From Bacteroidota bacterium (lineage in GTDB: Bacteria > Bacteroidota > Ignavibacteria > Ignavibacteriales > Ignavibacteriaceae), in assembly GCA_021793635.1 (NCBI GenBank), contig JAJYSI010000060.1, forward strand, positions 1-11,141: 11,141 nucleotides of DNA, given 5' to 3'. Shown one piece after another: positions 1 through 8,253 of this stretch (its first letter is position 1; each line of letters begins with the position of its first letter). Below the pieces are notes generated by a model. It worked only from the letters and a program-made list of their open reading frames with translations. It was not told the DNA's origin and ran no database searches. The translations under genes and the position numbers were made by a program.

Positions 1-2
1 TA

Positions 3-1541
3 TTTCTGATTATTATACTTGGCGCCGCAAGGATAGAGGCTCAGGCAAAGAGGCCTAATATTTTGGTAATACTTACAGATCAGCAGAGCGCTTCTGATTT
101 GAGTATTACCGGGAATAAATGGGTGAGAACACCAAACATGGATAATATTTGTGAAGACGGTGTAAGATTCCCGATTGCCTATGCCGCTAATCCAGTATGC
201 GTGCCGTCGAAATTTACGATGCAGACCGGATTATACGCCTCTGAAATAGGGGTAAGGTACAATGAGGAAATACCTGATTCAACAAAAAATAACATGTTAA
301 TTCGTAAAGCGTTAGGATATAAATTTAGAAGTGCCGGTTACGAAACAGTATTCGGTGGTAAGGTACATTTTCCGGGATATTTATTCGGTCCTGTAACGGA
401 TTTCGGATATTCACAGCTAGGTACGGACGGTCAAGTAGTTAAAAATGAAAGCAAAGAAGAGAGTAAAAAACTTACATTGGAATTATGGACACAGCCGTCA
501 CTTCTTGCAAAATCCGGAGCCGAATTTCTAATGAATCATAAAAATGATAACAAACCCTTTTTACTATTTTTATCGTTCGAAGGTCCGTATCACGATATCT
601 GTTATTTTACTATCAAATCTATGGAGCCAAACAGTGCTTTAGCCAAGTCGACTCCTCAAAGTTTAATAAATATAGAAAATAAAATGCATTCCTTAGAAAA
701 GGCGGAAGGAGAGGCTAAATTCTTTTCTAATCCGTCTGTCGATTCACCCGGATTTGATCCAGGTGATTACGCGCCGCCGCTTCCCGGGAATTTTGAGCCG
801 ACGCAGTGTGAACCGCAGGCAATAAGGAATTTGATTGCACTTCGTCCTTTCAGAGCAAAGGCAAGAAGAGTATGGGGAGAAAAAGGCTGGCGTGAACATA
901 GGTGGATGTATGCCGCATTAACTGACACAGGCGACGCTTATATAGGTAAAGTACTGGAAGCATTACATAAATCGGGACTTTATAAGAACACCATAGTAGT
1001 TTTGCTTTCAGATCATGGTGAGAACAACGGATCGCACAGACTGGATCATAAAACTGTCTTTTACAACGAATCATCGCGGGTTCCGTTTGTTTTTGCAGGG
1101 GATGGTATTTCCTCCGGTGTTATAGACAGTACAATGGTGAGTTTAACGGATTTTTATCCCACTTTATGCGATCTGGCTGATATAAAAATTCCAAAGGGGC
1201 TGCCGGGAATTTCCCTCAAACCCTATTTGTACGGGAAAAAACCAAATGCTAAACGGAAATATATTTTTGTTGAGAATAAAATAGGTTTTATGGTAACCGA
1301 TGGCAGGTATAAATATTCCTGGTATGACGACAAAACAAACGACGAGATGTTTCTCGATTTAAAGAACGATCCCGGTGAAGAAGTGAACTTGATGCCGCAA
1401 ATCTGGAAGCATGAGTATAAAAACAGAGAAAAATATGAAGAATTAAGAGCCGCATTGTTAAAACATGTAAAGCAACTGATTAAGAAAGGCGCACATATAA
1501 AAGTGGCGGGGTTGGAAGAACTCATAAGAAAAGATATATAA
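3..1541 (+). CDS. Type I (S1) sulfatase, exported, 5' end outside window
   Basis: Predicted to hydrolyse sulfate esters on a carbohydrate in the periplasm or outside the cell. The frame is open from base 3, so the start codon lies left of the window. The first visible residues (FLIIILGAARIEAQA) look like the end of a signal peptide. A TTG at 63 is interior, because the sulfatase strand RPNILVILTDQQ begins upstream of it. Counting from base 3, visible sulfatase landmarks are D26 (TDQQ), the modification site C66 in CVPSKFTMQTG, K120 and H122 (GGKVH), H197 (GPYHDIC), D337-H338 (SDHGENNG), and H345 and K350. These match the usual metal- and sulfate-binding set. The 513 visible residues fit the family length. 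The oddity is Lys at residue 70, where C-x-P-S-R sulfatases carry Arg. The gene ends 123 nt before a GH35 gene. The family call is firm; the substrate is unknown. Confidence 0.93.
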   Translation, partial: FLIIILGAARIEAQAKRPNILVILTDQQSASDLSITGNKWVRTPNMDNICEDGVRFPIAYAANPVCVPSKFTMQTGLYASEIGVRYNEEIPDSTKNNMLIRKALGYKFRSAGYETVFGGKVHFPGYLFGPVTDFGYSQLGTDGQVVKNESKEESKKLTLELWTQPSLLAKSGAEFLMNHKNDNKPFLLFLSFEGPYHDICYFTIKSMEPNSALAKSTPQSLINIENKMHSLEKAEGEAKFFSNPSVDSPGFDPGDYAPPLPGNFEPTQCEPQAIRNLIALRPFRAKARRVWGEKGWREHRWMYAALTDTGDAYIGKVLEALHKSGLYKNTIVVLLSDHGENNGSHRLDHKTVFYNESSRVPFVFAGDGISSGVIDSTMVSLTDFYPTLCDLADIKIPKGLPGISLKPYLYGKKPNAKRKYIFVENKIGFMVTDGRYKYSWYDDKTNDEMFLDLKNDPGEEVNLMPQIWKHEYKNREKYEELRAALLKHVKQLIKKGAHIKVAGLEELIRKDI

Positions 1542-1646
1542 TTGTACTAAAGCCAATAACTGGATATTCTTAAATAACAAGCAGCCACAAATCCCGTCAT
1601 TCACAGAAATTATTTCGAGTAAATTTTATAGTTAAATCTATTATTC

Positions 1647-1656
1647 AAGAAGAAGG
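1647..1656 (+). promoter_or_regulatory. Ribosome binding site of the GH35 gene
   Basis: The purine run AAGAAGAAGG ends 8 nt before the ATG at 1665. It supports that start, which is followed directly by a signal peptide. Confidence 0.5.
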
Positions 1657-1664
1657 TTTAAAAT

Positions 1665-4040
1665 ATGATCAGAAGATTAGTAATCGCAGCCGGAACTCTT
1701 TTAATATTTAACAGCAGTATTTTGACCGCTCAAGAAGGGCATGTTTATAAACTTGATGTATCAGGAAAAGGACTAAGACCTCAATATTCAACAGTTAAGA
1801 GTTGGGGCGGAAAAAATCCTAAAGGCGATGTAATCCGCGCCAACTCATATTACTTTGAGTATAACGGAAAGCCCATGTCAATTGTAGCCGGAGAATTTCA
1901 GCCTCAGCGCTATCCGGAATCAGAATGGGAAGACGCAATTATAAAGATGAAAGCCGCCGGACTGAATACAATTTCATCTTATATATTCTGGACTTTGATA
2001 GAGCCGGAGCCGGGTAAATTTGATTTTACCGGGCGCAACAATATCAGGCGATATGCCGAACTATGCAAAAAGCACGGAATGCGTATCTTCCTCAGACCCG
2101 GACCTTTTAATAATTCGGAAATATTAATAGGTGGCTTACCAGCCTGGTTTTACGGTAAACCGTGTACCGAAAGAAGCAATGAGAAAGCATACTTAAATTA
2201 TGTTAAGAGATATTATACGAAACTTGCCGAACAACTGAAAGGATATTTCTGGGAACAAGGTGGTAATATTATCGCAGTTCAGCCCGAAAATGAGCTTGGT
2301 CTAGCACCCGATAGCTGGAATACATTGTTTCAAGGAGGAGTAGACGACGGATATAAAGGTCCGAAAGGCAAAGATTATACCGAGGAATATTACAATTTAT
2401 ACAAGATAGCCCATGAAGCCGGGATTCTCAGTCCTATTTATACCGTAACATCATGGGGAGCGCCCGGACCTATACCTATAAAAAAATTCATGCCCACATA
2501 CGGCGGTTATATGTATCTGGGACCTCCCGGAGAAAAAAATTCCTCCCTTACACTTTTCGGAAATCAGGGCAGTCAGTTTGCGGGTAAAGTTCCGGTTGGC
2601 TTCTGTGAAGTAGGAACAGGTTCACCTGATAGAGATAATTTTAGACCGAACCCGCCGAAAGAATCTTATCTTAGTACTGCAATGGGATTATTTGGGGGGA
2701 CACCGACAACTTTTTTGGGATATTATATGTTTCACGGCGGAAGTGATCCGATGCATCCGGTATACGGTTTCATGTCTAAATTTTACGGATTTCCTTTGAT
2801 ATCATATGATTATAATGCGCCGATAGGTGAATACGGAAATGTGAGACAATCCTATTATTTCCTCCGGCCTTTTAATTTATTCCTTCAAAACTTTGTTAAC
2901 GAATATGCCGACGGCGAAGTGGTAAAACAATCTGATCCGGTTTCTAATCCGGAAGATGACAGACTGAGAGTAATAGCAAAATCTAATAACGGCAGCGGAT
3001 TTATTTTCGCAATGAATTACGGAAATATTCACCCGCTCTCGGATAAGAATAACATTCATTTTGAAATAACAACTTCCGAAGGCAATTTGGAATTTCCGAA
3101 ATATGAAAGTCTTAATATTAAATCTGGCGACTTTGCGATAATACCTTTTAATCTCAAATTATCTAACGGAGTAAACTTAATTTATGCAACAGCCTGGCCT
3201 TTTATTAAAATAATTAGGAACGGTGAACAATGGATATTCTTTCATGATATTTCAGGATGTAATGCGGAATTTAAATTAGAGAACAAGAATCTTGTTAATG
3301 TTGAAGTAAATGGCGGAAGTAAAGTAGGCGAAGATACGTGGTCGTTAAAGGCAGGAAGAAATAGCGAGATCATTATTACTGGAAAAAACAAAGAAAAATC
3401 TCATCTGGTATTATTGACTGAAGGAGATGCTGAACATATAACGGAAATAAATCGCAATAATAAAAAAATGCTTGTATTAAGCGGTCAGCCTGCATTAGAG
3501 GACGGCAAAGATTATAAAATATGTTCTTTGGGAAAGAATAAAATAACGTTTGATCTGTTCCCTTCCAGCCAAAAGATTGAAGCCGACGGGCAAATATTAA
3601 AGGGGATGAAAGATGGACTTTTCGATAGATTCACTTTTGATACTGCACCTAGAAAGTTAAAATATTCGGTAGATTCGGTTAATGAAGAGAAAACTGTAGT
3701 GCGGATGGATAAAGCCGAATTTAGGGGCTTAAACAACATTTATATGAATGTTGATTATGATGGAAATATGTGCCGGCTTTTTGATATAAGTAAAGGTCTG
3801 CTTATCGGGGATAGTTATTACAAGGGAAAGCCATGGAAATTAAGTCTTAATAGATTTAAAAAACAGCTTAATGGAGATGGTGTAATGCTTCGCATCGCAC
3901 CCCGGTTGGAAGGGGCTAAAGAGGAGACTACCCAAAACGGAATATTATTAGATTTGAATCAGATTACGGCAAGTAATAAACTTCATATCAAGAAGGTGGA
4001 TCTTATTCCCGAGTACAAATTCACTTTCCGAATATTTTAG
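1665..4040 (+). CDS. GH35 beta-galactosidase family enzyme, exported
   Basis: A 791-residue retaining glycoside hydrolase, probably removing terminal beta-galactose (or a related sugar) from oligosaccharides in the periplasm. Residues 1-22 (MIRRLVIAAG...TAQ) form a signal peptide. The (beta/alpha)8 barrel covers about residues 60-410. It shows the GH35 entry around GEFQPQRYP (76-84), then NTISSYIFW (101-109). VQPENELG has E210 as likely acid/base, and FCEVGTG has E315 as likely nucleophile. YMFHGGSD (354-361) and SYDYNAP (380-386) are typical GH35 motifs. The remaining ~380 residues are beta-rich accessory domains without a motif I can name. The ATG at 1665 has a good ribosome site. A sulfatase lies upstream and a GH43-like gene begins 94 nt downstream. 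GH35 membership is well supported; exact linkage and sugar specificity are not, since the family also contains exo-beta-glucosaminidases and other activities. Confidence 0.92.
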   Translation: MIRRLVIAAGTLLIFNSSILTAQEGHVYKLDVSGKGLRPQYSTVKSWGGKNPKGDVIRANSYYFEYNGKPMSIVAGEFQPQRYPESEWEDAIIKMKAAGLNTISSYIFWTLIEPEPGKFDFTGRNNIRRYAELCKKHGMRIFLRPGPFNNSEILIGGLPAWFYGKPCTERSNEKAYLNYVKRYYTKLAEQLKGYFWEQGGNIIAVQPENELGLAPDSWNTLFQGGVDDGYKGPKGKDYTEEYYNLYKIAHEAGILSPIYTVTSWGAPGPIPIKKFMPTYGGYMYLGPPGEKNSSLTLFGNQGSQFAGKVPVGFCEVGTGSPDRDNFRPNPPKESYLSTAMGLFGGTPTTFLGYYMFHGGSDPMHPVYGFMSKFYGFPLISYDYNAPIGEYGNVRQSYYFLRPFNLFLQNFVNEYADGEVVKQSDPVSNPEDDRLRVIAKSNNGSGFIFAMNYGNIHPLSDKNNIHFEITTSEGNLEFPKYESLNIKSGDFAIIPFNLKLSNGVNLIYATAWPFIKIIRNGEQWIFFHDISGCNAEFKLENKNLVNVEVNGGSKVGEDTWSLKAGRNSEIIITGKNKEKSHLVLLTEGDAEHITEINRNNKKMLVLSGQPALEDGKDYKICSLGKNKITFDLFPSSQKIEADGQILKGMKDGLFDRFTFDTAPRKLKYSVDSVNEEKTVVRMDKAEFRGLNNIYMNVDYDGNMCRLFDISKGLLIGDSYYKGKPWKLSLNRFKKQLNGDGVMLRIAPRLEGAKEETTQNGILLDLNQITASNKLHIKKVDLIPEYKFTFRIF

Positions 4041-4134
4041 GTTGATTGTTTAATGTTCCCAGTATAATATTAAAAAAGACATAGTTAAATCATACTGAAA
4101 TTTAATTCAACATAAATAATTTAAAACATTGGAT

Positions 4135-5538
4135 ATGAACAAGGCAATCTACATTTTATTACTATTAGTAATAATAATTCCTGTAAACATATTAATTGGA
4201 CAAAACAATTCTTTTCAGCAGGAGAAAGTTAAGATTAGTTATTTGTTAACTCCACCAGACGGTGGCGATATTTTCTGGAAGCTATTAAACCACGATGACT
4301 CAGGTTGGAAGACGGCTTCTAGTCTGAAGCAATTGTCTGATGTTATTTCCGGGAAAAGAATCAAGCAACTTTGGATAAGAATAGAAAGAGACGTTACGCC
4401 TCAGTCTCTTAATAACAGTTATTTTAAAATTGCACACAGCGGACCGGTGGAAATTTACGTTAACGGATTGCAATGGGGTAATTCCTCTAAAATAACTTCA
4501 GAACCTGAAGACTTCATTATGGGACCTAGACGTCCGGAGAATCTCGGAAAAAATTTGTATGCTATACACTTCGTAAATAAAACAGATAATGCACTCTTTA
4601 AAATAAAACTCATGAATTCAAATTGGAGAAATATGGATTCTCCTTATAAGAAACCTCATCTTGTACTTGATGTAATGATGAGGGACGCGGACATATGCAA
4701 AGGCGGAGACGGGGCATATTATATGACGGGGACTACTGGCGGTAAAGACTTTTTGCTTCCGGGTCCCAAATCCTGGCTGATAAGCAAAGGCATCAAGGTT
4801 TTCAGATCTGTAGATTTAGTTCATTGGAAATCGCTGGGGTATGTTTGGACTTTTAAAAAGAACGGGACTTGGCAAAACGTATACGGTACTTTTGATGGAA
4901 GAGGACCGGCAAGAGGAATATTTGCGCCCCAAATATATTTTATAAAAGGTAAATATTGGATTTCTTACTCGGTCAGTCATTCAACTCCCAAGCATAATTT
5001 CGGAATAAGTCTTCTTTATTCAGATAAACCGGGAGGACCATACAAGGATATCTCTCCTAATGGTCCTATTACTGATGGATTCGATTCAGATTTATTTGTA
5101 GATGACGACGGCAAAGTATATTTGCTGAAACAAGGCGGTATGATCGCCAGATTGAAGGATGATATGAGCGGTTTAGCCGAACCGTTCAGACATATTAAGG
5201 CAGAGAACTATCCTTATGTCGGTTACGAGGGAGTGTTCTTATTTAAGAGGAACGGAAAATATTATTTAACTTCGGCTGATTGGAATGTGCATTCAGACGG
5301 GAAATCAAGTTACGATAGTATGGTTGCAATTGCAGACAGCATTTATGGACCTTACGGGAATCGTTTTTGCGGTGTTCGTTTCGGGGGTAACAATGCCTAT
5401 TTCATAGGTCCAAATAATGATTGGTACACAACAGTGTGGTGCTATCCAGACAGCGGACCTTTTTGGCAAAAAGTTTCCATTTTGAAAATAAAATTTAAAA
5501 ATAATGGATTATTTTATCCGGTAGGAATGGTAAGATAA
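4135..5538 (+). CDS. GH43-like propeller glycosidase with N-terminal beta-sandwich-like domain, exported
   Basis: 467 residues from the ATG at 4135. An in-frame TTG at 4129 would add only two residues, and neither start has a clear ribosome site. Residues 1-22 (MNKAIYILLLLVIIIPVNIL...) form a signal peptide. About residues 25-165 resemble a galactose-binding-like/GH2-type sandwich, with FWKLLNHDDSGW, LWIRIERDV and GPVEIYVNG. From about 175 to the end there is a GH43-type five-bladed propeller: RDADICKGGDGAYYMTGTT with D184 as likely base, IFAPQIYFIKGKYWISYS, FDSDLFVDDDGKVYL with D317 as likely pKa modulator, and YEGVFLFKRNGKYYL with E365 as likely acid. GH43 enzymes are mostly arabinofuranosidases and xylosidases, with some galactosidases; the activity here is inferred. 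Two usual positions differ: DA replaces the DP after the base, and GGNN stands where a metal-associated His is common. The gene lies between GH35 and GH3 genes. Confidence 0.82.
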   Translation: MNKAIYILLLLVIIIPVNILIGQNNSFQQEKVKISYLLTPPDGGDIFWKLLNHDDSGWKTASSLKQLSDVISGKRIKQLWIRIERDVTPQSLNNSYFKIAHSGPVEIYVNGLQWGNSSKITSEPEDFIMGPRRPENLGKNLYAIHFVNKTDNALFKIKLMNSNWRNMDSPYKKPHLVLDVMMRDADICKGGDGAYYMTGTTGGKDFLLPGPKSWLISKGIKVFRSVDLVHWKSLGYVWTFKKNGTWQNVYGTFDGRGPARGIFAPQIYFIKGKYWISYSVSHSTPKHNFGISLLYSDKPGGPYKDISPNGPITDGFDSDLFVDDDGKVYLLKQGGMIARLKDDMSGLAEPFRHIKAENYPYVGYEGVFLFKRNGKYYLTSADWNVHSDGKSSYDSMVAIADSIYGPYGNRFCGVRFGGNNAYFIGPNNDWYTTVWCYPDSGPFWQKVSILKIKFKNNGLFYPVGMVR

Positions 5539-5680
5539 AAAATAAAAGTTTAATTGCTCAATATAAGGTTTTATTTATACCTAATCAGGAAAATAATTTT
5601 TAGTTTTAATTAATAAGATTATCGCAAATCTCTTAAACTCCATAGTAAACAAAGATAGTAAAAAAAGGAAGTAAACATTA
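5539..5680 (+). other. 142-nt AT-rich intergenic leader before the GH3 gene
   Basis: This is the longest gap in the window. It contains a ribosome site near its end and an all-A/T inverted repeat (5540-5547 with 5569-5576, AAATAAAA/TTTTATTT). That repeat is too weak and its loop too long to be called a terminator. No clear promoter box was found by eye. Confidence 0.5.
5664..5671 (+). promoter_or_regulatory. Ribosome binding site of the GH3 gene
   Basis: AAAGGAAG lies 9 nt before the ATG at 5681 and supports that start, directly ahead of a signal peptide. Confidence 0.5.
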
Positions 5681-8230
5681 ATGAAATTATCCGCATTAGT
5701 TATAGCAATATTCATCCCGATATTAGTCTTAGCTTCCGGCAAAAAGACTCAAAAGAAATCACAGTACGATTTCTTTTCGAGAAAGAATAACATAAAAGTA
5801 GAAAAAATTATAAAGCAAATGACGCTTGAAGAAAAAATTAAAATGCTGGTTGGCGGAGGTTCGAGTGAATTTGAGGGGGTACCGAGGCTTGGCATTCCGA
5901 ACATGATATGTTCTGACGGCCCGCGTGGACCTCACGGGCCTGTAGGTTATCCCGCAGGTATCAGTATAGGTGCTTCCTTTAATCCTAAGCTTTTAAAAGA
6001 AGAGGCAACTGCAATGGGTGAGGAATGCAGGGCAAAAGGAATAGGAATGCTTTTGGGACCAGCAGTAAATATTAACCGGGATCCTTTGGGTGCAAGGTTC
6101 TTCGAGTATTATACAGAAGATCCGTTTCTTGATGCAAAACTTACGGCGGCTTTTGTACAGGGACTTCAAAGCCAGCATGTTGCTGCATGTGTAAAACATT
6201 TCGTCTGCAACAATCGCGATTGGAACCGAAATAATTATATGTCAATGGTTGATAAGCGCACCTTACACGAGATTTATTTTCCTGCATTCAAAGCCGGAAT
6301 AGAGGAGGGACATACTTTTGGTATTATGACTGCTGCCAACGGCTTGAACAACGAGTTCTGCAGCGATAGTCGATATTTGCTATCAGATATATTAAGAAAA
6401 AATTGGGGATTCCAGGGATTTATTATAACCGATTGGCTTGGAACACGATCCACTGTTAAAGCAGCATTTGCAGGCTTGGATATATCTATGCCTTATTCTA
6501 AAAATTCTCTTTTCGGTAAACCTTTGCTTGAAGCAGTTAAAGCGGGCAAGGTTCCAATCAGTGTAATAAATGATAAGGTTCGCAGAATACTAAGTGTAAT
6601 GGATTGGGCAGGGAACTTAGACAAAGGAGGTATAAAAGCAACCGGTACATTTGATACAACCGCTCATGAAAATATTGCGTTAAGAGCTGCAGAAGAAGGC
6701 TTAGTATTACTAAAAAATAAAAATAATGTATTACCTCTTAATAGAAATAAAATCAAAAATATACTTGTGCTGGGACCGAATGCCAATAAAAGATTCTGTG
6801 TATCCGGACTGGGAGGCAGTTCTTGGGTTAATTCACCTGATGAAGTTACAGTGCTTAAAGGTATTGAGGAACTAGCAGGTCCAAATGTTAAAGTTAAGTA
6901 CTTCTCCAACGATGAATTAGAAGGTTTTCAGGAGATTAATGAAAAATATTTAAGGACCGTAGATGGAAAGAATGGATTTACAGCAAAATATTATAACGGT
7001 GAAATAAGCGGGACTCCTATTATTACTAGGTTTGAAAAAAATGTTGATTTTAATTGGGAGATGAGATCGCCGGATGTCCAAAAAATTCATACTGATAATT
7101 TTAGCGCGCAATTTACGACAACAATAATTCCGCCTGAAACAGGTACATATATATTAAGAATAAAGGCTGATGATAATGCCCAAATGTATGTAGATCCAGT
7201 AGGAGGCGCGCCAATAGCAGTTACCTCGAATAATGGAAAGAATGGAGTAGGGGAAGGTACGGCAACTGTTCAGATGGTTAAGGGGCAGCCATTTTTTATA
7301 AGAATTGATTATCACGAGAATACGGGAGATGCAAGCTGCTATCTTGACTGGCAATTACCTAAAGATAAAAAGGATGTAGAAGCAGAGACAAAAAGTCTAG
7401 ATAAAGAAGTAGAGCAAGCAGATGCAGTAGTTTTTGTAGGCGGGATAGATCATAGTTTGGATTCGGAGGGACGTGACCGTATAAACATAGATTTTCCAAA
7501 ATCGCAGGAGGAGTTAATAAATCATATTGCAAAGAAGAATCCAAATACTATAGTAGTATTGATAAACGGTTCTCCGCTTGTATTGGGAGGATGGATAGAG
7601 AATGTTCCATCAGTATTAGAGGCTTGGTACGGAGGCAGCCGTGCAGGCACAGCTGTAGCTAAAGCATTATTCGGAGATATTGATCCTTCAGGAAGACTGC
7701 CTTTTACTTGGCCCAAGGAATTAAAAGATTCACCTTCACATGCAATCGGAAGTGAGAATAAAGATTTCGTGTATTATAAGGAAGGTATTCTGGAAGGATA
7801 CAGATATTATCTTACGAAGAATGTAAAACCGGAATTTCCGTTTGGCTATGGATTAAGTTACACTACTTTTAAGTATTCGAATCTAAGTATTACTAAGAAC
7901 GGAAAGGGATCAATAAATGTAAGATTTAAATTAACGAATACAGGAAATCGCGAAGGTGCAGAAGTAGCCCAGCTTTATATACATGAAGTGAAGCCATCGG
8001 TGGAAATGCCGCTGCGTCAGCTTAAAGGTTTCCAAAAGGTATTTCTAAAACCGCGAGGAACAAAAACAATTTCCCTAAAACTAAACCCAATTGACTTCGC
8101 GTATTATGATGTTAACCGCAAAGCATGGCATGTAGAAGCCGGGCAATATGATATACAGATTGGAGCTTCCTGCAGTAATATTAAATTATCGCATCAATTA
8201 AAAATGACTGATAGTATAATCGCTGATTAA
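5681..8230 (+). CDS. GH3 beta-glycosidase with PA14 insert, exported
   Basis: An 849-residue retaining exo-glycosidase, likely a beta-glucosidase or beta-xylosidase acting on oligosaccharides in the periplasm. Residues 1-20 form a signal peptide. The GH3 N-terminal barrel covers about 45-310: GIPNMICSDGPRG with D79 in the sugar-binding loop, KHFVCNN (K172, H173), and ITDWLG with D251 as nucleophile. The alpha/beta sandwich starts near AAEEGLVLLKN (336-346) and resumes near 575 after a PA14 domain at about 433-560 (FTAKYYNGE... through ASCYLDWQ). SEGRDR (595-600) supplies the likely acid/base E596. FPFGYGLSYTTF (719-730) leads into an Fn3-like C-terminal domain to about 840 with REGAEVAQLYI. 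This order is the standard GH3-PA14 architecture, and all key residues are present. The next gene starts 23 nt after the stop, so the two are very probably co-transcribed. Glucosidase versus xylosidase or galactosidase cannot be decided here. Confidence 0.95.
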   Translation: MKLSALVIAIFIPILVLASGKKTQKKSQYDFFSRKNNIKVEKIIKQMTLEEKIKMLVGGGSSEFEGVPRLGIPNMICSDGPRGPHGPVGYPAGISIGASFNPKLLKEEATAMGEECRAKGIGMLLGPAVNINRDPLGARFFEYYTEDPFLDAKLTAAFVQGLQSQHVAACVKHFVCNNRDWNRNNYMSMVDKRTLHEIYFPAFKAGIEEGHTFGIMTAANGLNNEFCSDSRYLLSDILRKNWGFQGFIITDWLGTRSTVKAAFAGLDISMPYSKNSLFGKPLLEAVKAGKVPISVINDKVRRILSVMDWAGNLDKGGIKATGTFDTTAHENIALRAAEEGLVLLKNKNNVLPLNRNKIKNILVLGPNANKRFCVSGLGGSSWVNSPDEVTVLKGIEELAGPNVKVKYFSNDELEGFQEINEKYLRTVDGKNGFTAKYYNGEISGTPIITRFEKNVDFNWEMRSPDVQKIHTDNFSAQFTTTIIPPETGTYILRIKADDNAQMYVDPVGGAPIAVTSNNGKNGVGEGTATVQMVKGQPFFIRIDYHENTGDASCYLDWQLPKDKKDVEAETKSLDKEVEQADAVVFVGGIDHSLDSEGRDRINIDFPKSQEELINHIAKKNPNTIVVLINGSPLVLGGWIENVPSVLEAWYGGSRAGTAVAKALFGDIDPSGRLPFTWPKELKDSPSHAIGSENKDFVYYKEGILEGYRYYLTKNVKPEFPFGYGLSYTTFKYSNLSITKNGKGSINVRFKLTNTGNREGAEVAQLYIHEVKPSVEMPLRQLKGFQKVFLKPRGTKTISLKLNPIDFAYYDVNRKAWHVEAGQYDIQIGASCSNIKLSHQLKMTDSIIAD

Positions 8231-8253
8231 TTCATTAATAAGAAGACAATAAT

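Noticed and set aside
63..65. TTG as the start codon of the sulfatase
   Set aside because: The frame is open upstream to the window edge and already encodes a signal-peptide-like stretch and the conserved RPNIL strand, so the true start is outside the window.
1223..1525. 100-codon open frame on the minus strand inside the sulfatase
   Set aside because: It is antisense to conserved sulfatase sequence and has no ribosome site or recognisable product; it is a shadow frame.
1606..1616. Short palindrome GAAATTATTTC as an operator
   Set aside because: It is an isolated 11-nt A/T-rich palindrome with no second copy upstream of the other genes.
4042..4068. Possible sigma-70-type promoter (TTGATT, 15 nt, TATAAT) before the GH43-like gene
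   Set aside because: The spacing is short, the -35 box is weak, and TATAAT words are common in AT-rich DNA. Bacteroidota-type promoters also use a different consensus.
4129..4131. TTG start for the GH43-like gene
   Set aside because: An ATG two codons later gives a clean signal peptide. The TTG has no ribosome site to favour it.
5540..5576. Inverted repeat AAATAAAA/TTTTATTT after the GH43-like gene as a terminator
   Set aside because: The 8-bp stem is all A/T with a 21-nt loop and no following T-run, as expected by chance in AT-rich DNA.
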